NCBI GenBank assembly: GCA_945267035.1
Contig: CALYOS010000002.1
Span: forward strand, 1 to 64,000
DNA length: 64,000 nt
Source: an uncultured Neisseriaceae bacterium
GTDB taxonomy: Bacteria > Pseudomonadota > Gammaproteobacteria > Burkholderiales > Neisseriaceae
Reading direction: 5' to 3'
Under the pieces are notes generated by a model. The model did no database searches and was not told the origin of the DNA. It saw only the letters and a list, made by a program, of their open reading frames with translations. A program made the position numbers and the translations under genes. Positions 1-8,565 of the stretch are shown one piece after another; the first letter of the stretch is position 1, and each line of letters begins with the position of its first letter.

Positions 1-127
1 AGCGCACACCTAAATCAATAATTTTACCCTGCTCCAGTTCTTTTTTTTGCTTATCCTCCCCTTTTTGAATCACCGCCCAGCCTACGGAAGCAATACCGAT
101 ATCCAAACCAATAATCATTTTTGTCAT
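1..127 (-). CDS. cas9: Cas9 endonuclease, N-terminal fragment (runs off the left edge)
   Basis: Reading leftwards from an ATG at 127, the frame is open to the window edge and gives 42 residues. They contain GLDIGIASVGWAV near residue 7, the RuvC-I motif of Cas9 with its catalytic Asp, and end in IIDLGVR, as in Neisseria type II-C Cas9. Cas9 is the crRNA/tracrRNA-guided double-strand nuclease of type II CRISPR immunity. An AGGA ribosome-binding site sits 9 bases before the ATG. A tracrRNA gene lies divergent about 150 bases upstream, which supports the call strongly. Only the start of the gene is visible, so its integrity, PAM preference and subtype cannot be judged here. It is too short to show as a normal ORF. 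Confidence 0.9.
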   Translation of the reverse strand, partial: MTKMIIGLDIGIASVGWAVIQKGEDKQKKELEQGKIIDLGVR

Positions 128-143
128 TTTTATAATTCCTCTG

Positions 144-172
144 TATATAAGGTTAACAACGAGTGATGTAAA
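144..172 (-). promoter_or_regulatory. Predicted cas9 promoter
   Basis: On the minus strand there is a -35 box TTTACA (167-172), a 17-base spacer and a -10 box TATATA (144-149). This puts a transcription start near 137 and a very short leader before the cas9 ATG at 127. It is assigned by motif match only. Confidence 0.5.
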
Positions 173-180
173 ACATCACT
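162..180. promoter_or_regulatory. Perfect palindrome over the cas9 -35 box
   Basis: AGTGATGT, spacer AAA, ACATCACT form an 8-bp perfect inverted repeat. It covers the predicted -35 element of cas9 and lies about 80 bases from the tracrRNA -10 box. The position fits an operator for a repressor. A small hairpin in RNA is the alternative. The binding protein is unknown. Confidence 0.4.
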
Positions 181-259
181 TTTGCTAAGGGATTGCATTT
201 ACATGACAGAATAAACAATTGTAAATCTTTTGTAAATAGTGCAAATATAATATAAATTA

Positions 260-268
260 TGCTATAAT
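260..268 (+). promoter_or_regulatory. Extended -10 promoter of tracrRNA
   Basis: TGC followed by TATAAT (263-268) is an exact extended -10 element. No good -35 lies at the right distance, which is usual for this promoter type. The start would be near 275, just before the anti-repeat. Confidence 0.65.
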
Positions 269-274
269 TTTTGC

Positions 275-367
275 GATTTGTAGCTAGCCGGGGTGAGAGC
301 CGTTACTACAATAAGTTTAAAAAACGTACCCAACAAACCCCTGAATAACTATTCAGGGGTTTGTTCC
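275..367 (+). ncRNA. tracrRNA of a type II-C CRISPR-Cas system
   Basis: The stretch starting about 277 and ending at 312 reads as an anti-repeat. Its end (GAGAGCCGTTACTACAATAAG, split here as GAGAGCCGTT and ACTACAATAAG) closely follows the N. meningitidis tracrRNA as I remember it (GAGAACCGTT then GCTACAATAAG). A perfect 15-bp hairpin follows, arms 332-346 and 351-365 with a four-base loop and a CCCC/GGGG core, matching the place and look of the terminal hairpin of Neisseria tracrRNA. The RNA pairs with the CRISPR repeat, is cut by RNase III and loads crRNA into Cas9. The anti-repeat predicts a 36-nt repeat beginning GTTGTAGT and ending CCGGCTAGCTACAAA. The 3' end is uncertain because the T-run after the hairpin is weak. 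Confidence 0.85.
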
Positions 368-552
368 ATTCGCTCTTCTATTAATGATCATTTTTGCTCT
401 TCAAATCGCTTCTATATTCAAAGAAATTTAATTGTTTTTTTTCGGATATATATCTCGAAAATTGACCTCAATGTGACAGCATATAGATAATTTAAAAATA
501 TATTTCTTGCTAAATTCATTAAAAGCTCTTTGATGTAAGATTATTCAAACTT

Positions 553-678
553 TTATCGTTGAATAGATACTACAAGTGTTTTCACTAGCTGAATATCGAT
601 AGCTTTTATATTCATGCTAAATGGGATTGAAAACCCTGCAAAAACAACCAACAATATACAAAAATGGTTTTTTTTCAT
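553..678 (-). CDS. Possible small secreted peptide, 41 aa
   Basis: An ATG at 678 follows a good GGAGA ribosome-binding site at about 8 bases. The 41-residue product starts MKKNHFC, then has a hydrophobic stretch (ILLVVFAGF) like a signal peptide or single membrane helix, then a short polar tail. I do not recognise it. It is alone in a roughly 600-base gap between tracrRNA and the nucleoid-associated protein gene. It could be a chance ORF or a gene remnant; the ribosome-binding site and the signal-like start are the only support. Confidence 0.35.
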   Translation of the reverse strand: MKKNHFCILLVVFAGFSIPFSMNIKAIDIQLVKTLVVSIQR

Positions 679-940
679 TAAGCGTTCTCCAAACTATAGT
701 TGAATAACATTTTTAAGTCTCCTTTGAATAAAATTGATTCTATAATTAGCTTAATTTTTTTTACCATTTTGAAATAATCCCTTCGTAGCGTTAATTAATG
801 TAACAAATTGTAATTCTCTCAATTTATTTAGTCAAACATTATTTTGTTGATGGGGAAACTTTATTATTTATCTCAATGGTTGTTTGAGTTATCTAAATAA
901 AAAAGATAATTGTGGTCTGGTATGAATAGAGCAATATTAT

Positions 941-981
941 GCAAATAAGTAAGCCTTTTTGCGCTCAGATTACTTATTTGC
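941..981. terminator. Inverted repeat downstream of the nucleoid-associated protein gene
   Basis: GCAAATAAGTAA (941-952) and TTACTTATTTGC (970-981) form a perfect 12-bp stem with a 17-base loop, 22 bases past the stop codon of the minus-strand gene ending at 1004. There is no strong T-run, so it may be a weak terminator or an mRNA-stabilising hairpin. Confidence 0.4.
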
Positions 982-1003
982 GCACCAATCTTATTAAAGT
1001 AGT

Positions 1004-2047
1004 TTATTTTTCTTGCTGATAATAAATTTTATAATATTTTCGCCCTTTTTCATCCAGACCTTTCTCAATCATATCTTTTCCGCCATGGATATAAATATGG
1101 AAATTTTTGTCCAGTTTAATGATGCTTTTAAAGTATTTCTGCTGTTTTTTCACTGCTTTTGCTGAGATATCAAACTGATTTAACGGCTCAAGTTGATTTT
1201 CCTGCATATAATTTTGGCTGAAATCCTGATATTGTTGAATTAAATCCTCTTCGGCAAAGACTTGCTGCTCGAAATCGTTCGCATTAAATTGTTGATGGTT
1301 TCTAAAATAATCAACTGACCGGTTGAGTAATGCCACCTTTTCAGATTTAGTGGCTTCATCCTTTGCATCCAAAGTTTGGGCAATGAATTGCTTGGTGGTT
1401 TCCATAATTTGGGTGGTTTGATGATAGTCATTATTGATGGGTTTGATACTTAAAAACTCATCTGTCCAATATTTAGCTTCATTATTTTTATTGGTATTAT
1501 CAACGATGGCAACAAGGTAGCCTTGTTCTCGGTTTAGGTTAAAAATAAGACAACCTTTATCCAGCTTTTGAATACTTAGTCCTTCGATATCGGCCAGTTT
1601 ATAACCGGACTGGGTATCTTCAACTTTAAGTATTTTTTGTTTGTTTTCGGATTTAAAAAAACCGATACCATCTACGGTCTCTTCTCCAATATGGCAATGT
1701 TTGAGAGAAAACACGCCAAGTTCTCCAGTTTTTATTTGTGGATGGTTACTTATTTCATATAAATATTGGGCAATGTTTTGCGACTGGGTGACAAAGCTTT
1801 CCATGTCTTGATGGTCAAACATGGTAGTGAGGAGGGTATAAATGGGATTGAGTTCGAGACTCGGAAAATAATGAAACTGATACAGCTGATCGAATTTAAA
1901 ATTTGTGACCATCAGTTTAGTGAGTATTTCGCTGATGTTATCGTGGTTACACAGCTCATTACCTAGATGAACGCCATCTTCATTGCTTTTGTTGCCAATA
2001 TGATGAATAATTAATCGATCAAGTGTACCTAATTCAATTTTTTGCAT
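1004..2047 (-). CDS. 37-kDa nucleoid-associated protein family (NdpA-like)
   Basis: The 347-residue protein has the C-terminal pattern of the PF04245 nucleoid-associated family (FKSIIKLDKNFHIYIHGG, then a KYYKIYY end) and an N-terminus typical of it (LDRLIIHHIGNK). Relatives of E. coli YejK bind the nucleoid; a precise role is not established for distant members. I chose the ATG at 2047 because the longer frame starts with a TTG at 2077 and adds ten residues unlike the family start. No clear ribosome-binding site is seen. The gene sits between the CRISPR locus and an effector-like module, so it may belong to the accessory island rather than the core. Confidence 0.7.
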   Translation of the reverse strand: MQKIELGTLDRLIIHHIGNKSNEDGVHLGNELCNHDNISEILTKLMVTNFKFDQLYQFHYFPSLELNPIYTLLTTMFDHQDMESFVTQSQNIAQYLYEISNHPQIKTGELGVFSLKHCHIGEETVDGIGFFKSENKQKILKVEDTQSGYKLADIEGLSIQKLDKGCLIFNLNREQGYLVAIVDNTNKNNEAKYWTDEFLSIKPINNDYHQTTQIMETTKQFIAQTLDAKDEATKSEKVALLNRSVDYFRNHQQFNANDFEQQVFAEEDLIQQYQDFSQNYMQENQLEPLNQFDISAKAVKKQQKYFKSIIKLDKNFHIYIHGGKDMIEKGLDEKGRKYYKIYYQQEK

Positions 2048-2111
2048 AATCTTCGATGTTCTTTGGTGTGGACTCAAATTTGTCTATTTTGCCTAATTCT
2101 TTTGTATAAGA

Positions 2112-2468
2112 TCAATTCAAGTTAGCTGATTTTTGATCTTCATTTTTCTGAATTTCAGAAAGATTAACTAAATCATGTACTTTCCCTTCTGGTGTTAAAA
2201 TAAGTTGTAAATCACTAATAATAAGACTTAATTGTTTTCGCAATACTTTCTCACTATCAGACATACAAGTACTCCAATATTGGTTTCTGAAGGTTTCCCA
2301 ATGAACTTTATTAAACTCTTGAACTGGTTCCAGAGAATAAAGCATAATGTAAGATCTATCCTCACGTTCCTCTTTTCCATTTACCTGTGTATATTCTTCT
2401 TGCAAAAAAGAATAAAATTGCTGAGTCCTCTGAGAACTATTATGAGTGGAAACTAATGGAGAAATCAT
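2112..2468 (-). CDS. Hypothetical protein, 118 aa
   Basis: The frame is open for 118 residues from an ATG at 2468, with no signal peptide, membrane helix or motif I can name. The middle is rich in aromatic and charged residues (VHWETFRNQYW) and the end is polar. There is no good ribosome-binding site. It follows the lipoprotein gene by 55 bases on the same strand, so it could be the last gene of the effector module, for example an extra immunity gene or a fragment of one. It could also be spurious. Confidence 0.35.
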   Translation of the reverse strand: MISPLVSTHNSSQRTQQFYSFLQEEYTQVNGKEEREDRSYIMLYSLEPVQEFNKVHWETFRNQYWSTCMSDSEKVLRKQLSLIISDLQLILTPEGKVHDLVNLSEIQKNEDQKSANLN

Positions 2469-2523
2469 TTGATTTTTTTTATTATTTTAAAATTTAGTAG
2501 GGGGTAATCCATAAATAATAATT

Positions 2524-3063
2524 TTACCCAACACAAGTCATACCAGCAAATACCCATGTACCTTGATCATAAAAAAACCAATACAATTTACTCGAATCCA
2601 ACTCACTACTATTTATTGGGACAGCAATAGAAATAACGTTTTTATACTTTTCATTATCTCCCAAAGGCTTTAATTCGGATTGTTCTAAATACAGATATAA
2701 ATTGTCATCTATTTTTAAGTTCTCTATTAAATCCTCAAAATCTTTATCAAATATTTTATTAAACCCCTTTATAATATCTGTTTGATTTATTATTTTATCT
2801 TCACTTTTATTGAGATAAAAATGTATACAATCCCCAAATATCTCTTTATCAATATATTTAGTTTTTTTTGTAACTAATAAATCTTTAATATCTCGTTTTA
2901 ATTGATGAACTAATACAGTTGAATCAATAATCTGAACCGGATTCTCAATAGATTGTTGAGGTCTTTTTTGTTTATCATTTTCTAAAACTGTATTTGAAGT
3001 ACATGATAAGATAATACTACCTAATAGAATCACCTTCAGTAGCTGTTGCATTTTCATACTCAT
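2524..3063 (-). CDS. Predicted lipoprotein, candidate immunity protein
   Basis: From the ATG at 3063 the protein has about 179 residues and a lipoprotein signal peptide ending in the lipobox IILSC, so it should be exported and lipid-anchored. The mature part is polar and ends in a compact segment (LYWFFYDQGTWVFAGMTCVG). The gene overlaps the 3' end of the amidase gene by 47 bases, which suggests coupled translation. Known amidase effectors of type VI secretion are paired with periplasmic immunity proteins encoded directly downstream, so the position supports an immunity role. No family match is recognised; function is inference. Confidence 0.6.
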   Translation of the reverse strand: MSMKMQQLLKVILLGSIILSCTSNTVLENDKQKRPQQSIENPVQIIDSTVLVHQLKRDIKDLLVTKKTKYIDKEIFGDCIHFYLNKSEDKIINQTDIIKGFNKIFDKDFEDLIENLKIDDNLYLYLEQSELKPLGDNEKYKNVISIAVPINSSELDSSKLYWFFYDQGTWVFAGMTCVG

Positions 3064-4279
3064 AATAATCTTGTATGCCTTTATTAAATATATATTCTTT
3101 AGGTACAACGTAACCTAAATGATCTAAACGAGTCCCTGCTTTTGTAGTATGGACATATTTTTTACCAACTTTATTAAACTTATAACTATTTTTTTGAACT
3201 TTATTATCCTGATTCCCACCTAGGCCTATAATAGTAAACCCATCAGATTCAACGGTATAATTAACAACAAAAGTAGCGTGTCCTTCATGAGAATTTTGTT
3301 TTTTTATGATGAGAATAGCTCCATAAGGAGGCTTTTCACTAGAAGGTATTATAGTAGATCCTGGATATCTTTGACGGTTAACAAAATTAATTGCTAATGC
3401 CGGATTATTAATATTTGAATTTTTAGGAATAAAAGAATAATTTGTATTTTTCACCTTATTCGTCTCTACAAGAGCCCAATTAGCAAAACTGGAGCACCAA
3501 GCTGTTTTAATAGGATCCAATTTTTGACCAGCCCCATCTGAATAGTATTCTTTTACTCTGTTATATCCATATGACATATCTCTCTCATTCACACCTTCTT
3601 CTTTATGAACAATTTCCATCCAAGGAGCTACTATTATATTAAATTTAACTTCAAATTTTTCTTTATCACCTGTTAAATAATCATCATATAGTGCTTTATC
3701 AATGGCATCATATCTACCTGAGAGAGAATATCTAAAAGTAACTGCTAAAGAAGATGTTTCTTTTACTTTTGCCCTAATTGTTAAATAAGTTGCTTTAGTT
3801 TTAATTTTAGAATATTTTGTCTGTAACTCTTCAAAATCTGTATCACTTTTGGGACGTAGCTCTATTTCCTGTACATAAGTTATAGAACCATCAATAGAAA
3901 ATTCTATTTCTGTTTCTTCATTTCCATTTACTAAAAAGGGAACAGCTTTACCATTGTAAGTCAAAACATCAGATTTTTCCCAAATTGATATACTCAATTT
4001 TCCCTTTCTGGGTTTACCATAACATTTTATAATTAAGTAAACTTTATCTCCTAATCCAGCCTTATTTATCCTGATATATCCATTATAACCTTTTTCAGGA
4101 CTTTTCGCTTTACGGGCAAAATAAGCATCAACTACATCAACCGAATAGTTTGATTGATGGGGTATATCATATACTATTTGGTTAGGATTTACCGTATATG
4201 AGTCAGATAGTGATTTATCCGGCAATTTATTTTCTTCCGGTGGTAAAGGTTTTGTTTCTGTTGCTGTAGTTGTAGACAT
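3017..4279 (-). CDS. Putative peptidoglycan amidase effector with CHAP/NlpC-like domain
   Basis: The 420-residue protein has no signal peptide. Residues roughly 260-400 look like the CHAP/NlpC-type hydrolase family often labelled TIGR02594: a Cys in AWCSSFANWAL, a His in HEGHATFVV and an Asn in GLGGNQDN fit a Cys-His-Asn site. Enzymes of this kind cleave peptide bonds in peptidoglycan. The first 230 residues form an unrecognised, beta-rich region (GYIRINKAGLGDKVYLIIKCYGK) that may be a secretion or binding domain. A lipoprotein gene overlaps its end and a membrane-anchored protein precedes it by 14 bases. A signal-less amidase plus exported partner fits a type VI effector and immunity pair, but no secretion gene is in view. 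Confidence 0.65.
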   Translation of the reverse strand: MSTTTATETKPLPPEENKLPDKSLSDSYTVNPNQIVYDIPHQSNYSVDVVDAYFARKAKSPEKGYNGYIRINKAGLGDKVYLIIKCYGKPRKGKLSISIWEKSDVLTYNGKAVPFLVNGNEETEIEFSIDGSITYVQEIELRPKSDTDFEELQTKYSKIKTKATYLTIRAKVKETSSLAVTFRYSLSGRYDAIDKALYDDYLTGDKEKFEVKFNIIVAPWMEIVHKEEGVNERDMSYGYNRVKEYYSDGAGQKLDPIKTAWCSSFANWALVETNKVKNTNYSFIPKNSNINNPALAINFVNRQRYPGSTIIPSSEKPPYGAILIIKKQNSHEGHATFVVNYTVESDGFTIIGLGGNQDNKVQKNSYKFNKVGKKYVHTTKAGTRLDHLGYVVPKEYIFNKGIQDYYEYENATATEGDSIR

Positions 4280-4293
4280 TTTAAAATTAAATT

Positions 4294-4704
4294 TTAATTT
4301 TTATCATTTTTTTCCAATACAATATCCAAAGAAACATCTTTACTTATTTTTTGGATTATTCTTACCTCTTCTCTATACTCGGATTTCCCAACTTCCATAT
4401 CAATCTGTGCACTTAATGGAAATTCTGTTGAAAAAAAACCATTGTTATCAGTTGTTAGAGTAATTGTGTCTTTGCCTAAATATTCATCATAATTTTTTTT
4501 ACCACTATTTGAAGTGTATCTCCAATTAGTGATCTTTATTGTTACATCTTGTAATGCTGTATTACTGTTTTTATCATGAACATATCCCTGTAAATGAACA
4601 TCTTTAACATCTGTCTGACTCCGGAAATATATAACCAGATATATGATGACTGCAACAACTCCCACAGCCAAAAGTACCAATAACCATTTCATCATAATTT
4701 TCAT
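4294..4704 (-). CDS. Membrane-anchored protein with carboxypeptidase-regulatory-like (Ig-fold) domain
   Basis: The 136-residue protein starts with one strong hydrophobic helix (residues about 5-28) followed by a region with the pattern of a carboxypeptidase-regulatory-like beta-sandwich: GYVHDKNSNTALQDVTIKI, then TTDNNGFFSTEF. It is probably an inner-membrane protein with its domain in the periplasm. It is encoded 14 bases before the amidase gene on the same strand, so it is likely co-transcribed. It may help deliver the amidase or act as a second immunity protein; neither is shown by the sequence. Confidence 0.55.
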   Translation of the reverse strand: MKIMMKWLLVLLAVGVVAVIIYLVIYFRSQTDVKDVHLQGYVHDKNSNTALQDVTIKITNWRYTSNSGKKNYDEYLGKDTITLTTDNNGFFSTEFPLSAQIDMEVGKSEYREEVRIIQKISKDVSLDIVLEKNDKN

Positions 4705-4725
4705 ATTATCATTTTAATATATTTG

Positions 4726-5070
4726 TTAGTTTCGATTATGAGAAGACAATCTTTTTAGCATAATAAAACTTTTCATAACCAACTCAACACGTTCTTTTAC
4801 TATATCCTGAATATTTCCATGTGTTACCCCATTTTCACGGATAAGGTAATTATATACTGTAGCTTTTCCCTCAGATGTATGTGGGTAACCTCTTGAACCC
4901 GGGGAATTAGAAGAATCACTGTTTGAAGAATCACTCTCAGAAGAGCTACCGTTGGAAGAACTACCGTTAGAAGAACTACTGCCTTTTTTTGAACTTCCAG
5001 ATATTTTCCCACTTCCACTTGAAGTTCCGGAAGAATTATCCTGGCAATAATTATTACATACTTTTACATT
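4726..5070 (-). pseudogene. C-terminal remnant with a serine-rich linker
   Basis: A minus-strand frame is open from just after a TAA (5071-5073) to a TAA at 4726-4728 but has no usable start codon for most of its length. It encodes a low-complexity Ser/Gly/Asn linker with repeated SSNGS units and then a normal-looking tail of about 55 residues (TVYNYLIRENGVTHGNIQDI and on). A linker followed by a compact end is what the 3' part of a larger secreted protein would leave behind. It lies directly upstream of the anchor and amidase genes, so it may be the remains of a carrier or another effector of the same module. Confidence 0.45.
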
Positions 5071-5297
5071 TTATGCAGCCTAGAAGGTTTTATTATAAAT
5101 GCTGTAGCTAAACATGATTGTTTTGGTTTTTAGGCTTGGGAATGTTCGCTAATATTTGATTAAGATGATTTATGTTAATCAAACTCTAAAATTATTGGTT
5201 ATACTGCGGTCTAAGTTTGTTCACACTCTGTTTGTGTTAATTCAAGTCATTATTCGTCATTTATAATGTTGTTTATTTTTTCTTTATAAGGATTGTT

Positions 5298-6995
5298 ATG
5301 CCTACCTTGTTGCCCATTACCAGTATTGCTGAACGTTGCGGTATTCCTGAAGAGTTTTTAATTCCTTATGGGAAGGACGTGGCAAAGGTTGATTTGCGCG
5401 TGATTCAGCCTCATAGCCAGCAAGGTAAGTTGGTGCTGGTATCCGCCATTACGCCCACTCCTTTAGGTGAAGGCAAAACGGTGACTACGATTGGTTTAAG
5501 TCAAGGATTAAATCATATCGGTCAGAAGGCAATTGCTTGTATTCGTCAGCCCAGTTTAGGGCCGGTATTTGGGGTAAAAGGGGGTGCTGCGGGAGGTGGT
5601 CAGGCACAGGTTTTACCGATGGAAAAGTTAAATTTGCATTTAACCGGCGATATTCACGCGATTACGGCAGCACATGATCTGGCTTCGGCTGCACTAGATG
5701 CGCGCCTGTATCATGAGGAACACTTGGGGGAAAAATTTACGCAACAAACTAATTTGCCACGGCTGAATATTGATAAAAACCGCATTGTCTGGAAACGGGT
5801 GATTGACCATAATGACCGCGCTCTGCGCCGAATTAATGTTGGTGTAGGTGGCGGGGTCAATGGGGTGGAACGCGAAGACGGTTTTGAGATTTCTGCCGCT
5901 TCTGAATTGATGGCCATTTTGGCTTTGGCCACTAGTCTAGAAGATATGCGTGCACGCATTGGTCGAATTATTCTGGCTTATGATATGGCTGGTGAGCCGA
6001 TTACGGCCGAAAAATTAGAAGTAGCAGGCGCGATGACGGTGCTGTTAAAAGAGGCAATCAATCCTAATCTGATGCAGACGGCAGAACAAACACCGGTGCT
6101 TATTCATGCCGGTCCTTTTGCCAATATTGCTCATGGTAATTCGTCTGTATTAGCTGATAAGGTTGGCTTACAGCTGGCTGATTATGTGGTGACTGAGGCT
6201 GGTTTCGGCTCGGATATGGGCATGGAGAAATTTTTTAATATTAAGTATCGTCAAACTGGTGTTGCGCCATCTTGTGTGGTTCTGGTGGCAACGGTACGCA
6301 GTTTGAAGTCCAACAGTGGACGTTTCAATATTAAGCCTGGGCAGGCTTTACCACAGGAAGTAACAGAATGTAATGTTGAATTGCTGGCAGAAGGTAGTGC
6401 TAATCTGGGCTGGCATATTCAGAATGCGAAAAGTTATGGCTTGCCGGTGATTGTGGCGATTAATCGTTTCCCTTATGATCATCAAGAGGAGCTGGATTTT
6501 GTGCAGCAATACGCTTTGCAGCATGGCGCTTTCGCCTGTGAAGTCAGTGATGCATTCACTCAAGGTGGAGCAGGAACGCAATTACTGGCGCAACATGTTG
6601 TTACAGCATGCGCAGAGCAACATGAGGTGGTACTGCCCTATGATGACCAGATGTCATTAGCGGATAAGATTCAGACGATGGCCAAAAAATACGGTGCCCG
6701 TCAGGCTAATTTATCGGAACTGGCTTTGCACAATATTGAAGAAATTAAGCAATTGCATCTGGATCATTTACCGCTATGCATGGTGAAAACACCCATGTCG
6801 ATTAGTGCTGATCCCAATTTAAAGAATGTACCAACTAATTTTGATGTTGAGGTATCACGGATTCAGGTCTCTGCTGGTGCTGGTTTTATTCGGGTTTATA
6901 CCGGCAATGTGATGACGATGCCGGGTCTGGGCACCTTGCCAGCATATCGTGAAATTGATATTGATGCTGACGGTACGATTCATGGGCTGCATTGA
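5298..6995 (+). CDS. fhs: Formate--tetrahydrofolate ligase
   Basis: The 565-residue protein matches the Fhs family over its whole length. It joins formate to tetrahydrofolate using ATP, making 10-formyl-THF for one-carbon metabolism in the cytoplasm. The ATP-binding loop is plain near residue 55 ([13 protein letters not shown]), followed by the conserved [19 protein letters not shown] segment. The start ATG at 5298 follows an AAGGA site at 8 bases. The gene stands alone: upstream is the end of the accessory island, and downstream a hairpin terminator closes the unit. Confidence 0.95.
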   Translation: MPTLLPITSIAERCGIPEEFLIPYGKDVAKVDLRVIQPHSQQGKLVLVSAITPTPLGEGKTVTTIGLSQGLNHIGQKAIACIRQPSLGPVFGVKGGAAGGGQAQVLPMEKLNLHLTGDIHAITAAHDLASAALDARLYHEEHLGEKFTQQTNLPRLNIDKNRIVWKRVIDHNDRALRRINVGVGGGVNGVEREDGFEISAASELMAILALATSLEDMRARIGRIILAYDMAGEPITAEKLEVAGAMTVLLKEAINPNLMQTAEQTPVLIHAGPFANIAHGNSSVLADKVGLQLADYVVTEAGFGSDMGMEKFFNIKYRQTGVAPSCVVLVATVRSLKSNSGRFNIKPGQALPQEVTECNVELLAEGSANLGWHIQNAKSYGLPVIVAINRFPYDHQEELDFVQQYALQHGAFACEVSDAFTQGGAGTQLLAQHVVTACAEQHEVVLPYDDQMSLADKIQTMAKKYGARQANLSELALHNIEEIKQLHLDHLPLCMVKTPMSISADPNLKNVPTNFDVEVSRIQVSAGAGFIRVYTGNVMTMPGLGTLPAYREIDIDADGTIHGLH

Positions 6996-7027
6996 TTTTC
7001 TGGATTAGAAGTTAAATAGGATGCTCG

Positions 7028-7061
7028 ACGCCATAACAGGATTTGCTGTTATGGCGTTTTT
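7028..7061 (+). terminator. Rho-independent terminator of fhs
   Basis: A perfect 12-bp stem (7028-7039 with 7046-7057, loop of six) runs into TTTTT. It lies 33 bases after the fhs stop codon. Confidence 0.85.
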
Positions 7062-7236
7062 GCTGGTTATGTGCAGCAGATGATGTTCGATGTGATGACT
7101 GGTGCGTTAATGCTGGCGTGTTGGAGGCTTATATAGGCAGAATAGAGAATATGCATTATAATTATATTGATATTGGATATTTTGTCTCTCTATTGTGCGT
7201 GTCAATGCTTTATCACTATGACTAGATTTATTTGAG

Positions 7237-7276
7237 CAGGTGCGAATCAAGCTGTGTTTGCTTGTAGACGCACCTG
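7237..7276 (-). terminator. Probable terminator of tal
   Basis: CAGGTGCG (7237-7244) pairs with CGCACCTG (7269-7276), with a smaller AAGC/GCTT stem inside. It lies 16 bases past the tal stop on the minus strand; the T-run is weak (CTCAAAT). Confidence 0.45.
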
Positions 7277-7291
7277 TTTGTATTGCAGCAG

Positions 7292-8347
7292 TTAATTTAA
7301 TGGTTGCAATAAGGCATCAAATGCATCGATAAATTGTTGAATGCCTTCTTGCTGCAAACGCTCGGCTAACGATTCGAGATTGATGCCGAGTTGTTCGATT
7401 TCTATTAGATTACTTTTTGCCTGCGCCAGATTTTCGCTGATGGTGGCAGCAACTTGACCATGTTGCATAAATGCATTCAAGGTATGGGTTGGCACGGTGT
7501 TGATGGTATGTGATCCGATGACGTTTTCAATATAAAGGACGTCGGAATATTGTGGATTTTTGGTCGCAGTTGAAGCCCACAATAAACGCACAGGTGCAGC
7601 CTGTTGCACGCTCAGGTTTTTGAATTCGCGACTTTGGGTAAATTCTTGCCATTCTGCATAAGCGGTTTTGGCTAAAGCGAGCGCGGTTTTACCTTGCAAT
7701 GCAGCAGGCAGTAGCTTGTCTAGTGCGTTATCGATACGTGACAGAAAAAAGCTGGCTACAACTTGGATCCGATCAACCGGTAGATTTTGAGCCAATCGTT
7801 GTCTGATACCAGCTGCGTGCGCCTGATAAGCTTTTTGAACCTGTTTTTTGGAAAATAATAAGGTTAGATTCACATTGACACCCTGCGCAACCAGTGTTGT
7901 CAGTGCGGCTAAGCCGCTATCGGTAGCTGGCACTTTAATCATGGCATTAGGGCGATTTAAGGTCTGCCATAAGCGTAATGCCTCGGTAATGGTTGCGGCG
8001 GTATCATCAGCCAAATCAGGTGCCACTTCCAGACTCACCAAGCCTGCGGTACCGTTAGTCTGTTGATATAAGGGTAAACAAACATCACAGGCTGCCTGCA
8101 CATCTGCAACGGCAAGTTGTTCATAGCGTTGTTTGGGAGAAAGTGGCTGTTGTTTTAATTGGGCTACATCTTCTGCATACAGGCTGTCACCGGCAAAAGC
8201 TTTCTGGAAAATAGCCGGATTGGAGGTCACGCCACTGATGCCCTCTTCCAGCATTCGAGCCAGCTCCCCTGATTGTATTAATGATCTGGATAGGTTATCG
8301 AGCCAGATTTGTTGCCCTAGTTGGTTAACTGCGGATATGACAGCCAT
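7292..8347 (-). CDS. tal: Transaldolase
   Basis: The 351-residue protein moves a dihydroxyacetone unit between sugar phosphates in the non-oxidative pentose phosphate pathway. It has the features of the longer bacterial form: [14 protein letters not shown] near residue 38, [12 protein letters not shown], and the Schiff-base lysine region [16 protein letters not shown] near residue 134. The ATG at 8347 is chosen because an AAAAGGAAA site precedes it; an upstream in-frame extension to 8413 adds 22 residues with no family likeness. It is transcribed away from kdsD, from which it is separated by a short divergent promoter region. Confidence 0.93.
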   Translation of the reverse strand: MAVISAVNQLGQQIWLDNLSRSLIQSGELARMLEEGISGVTSNPAIFQKAFAGDSLYAEDVAQLKQQPLSPKQRYEQLAVADVQAACDVCLPLYQQTNGTAGLVSLEVAPDLADDTAATITEALRLWQTLNRPNAMIKVPATDSGLAALTTLVAQGVNVNLTLLFSKKQVQKAYQAHAAGIRQRLAQNLPVDRIQVVASFFLSRIDNALDKLLPAALQGKTALALAKTAYAEWQEFTQSREFKNLSVQQAAPVRLLWASTATKNPQYSDVLYIENVIGSHTINTVPTHTLNAFMQHGQVAATISENLAQAKSNLIEIEQLGINLESLAERLQQEGIQQFIDAFDALLQPLN

Positions 8348-8565
8348 TTTATTTCCTTTTATGGGTGCTGATTCAGACGGGTATCCTGTCAATTCAGCAT
8401 TCTGTGTGATCAATGGAGTATTGGTTGTTTACTCTAACGATACTGTCTGCATTTGACAAGTTTTTCAAGTGAACAAAACGCTTTTACAGGGTATAACTTT
8501 TACAGGGTATAATTAGCAGCATTAAGTTGAATTTTTATCTGAATCTTTTTGATACTGATGTTTTT

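Noticed and set aside
293..490. 65-codon plus-strand ORF
   Set aside because: It begins with GTG inside the tracrRNA anti-repeat and reads through the tracrRNA hairpin; no ribosome-binding site and no protein-like pattern.
1..1003. CRISPR array near cas9 inside the window
   Set aside because: No direct repeats with regular spacers are visible here or elsewhere in the window, and no copy of the repeat predicted from the tracrRNA was seen.
4824..5018. 64-codon minus-strand ORF rich in Val and Leu
   Set aside because: It is an out-of-frame reading of the serine-rich linker; the Ser/Gly/Asn frame is the biologically sensible one.
7043..7225. 60-codon ORF after fhs
   Set aside because: It starts within the fhs terminator hairpin and has no ribosome-binding site or family likeness.
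8527..8565. Upstream extension of kdsD to a TTG start
   Set aside because: It adds 13 residues unlike the family; the ATG at 8566 gives the usual length.
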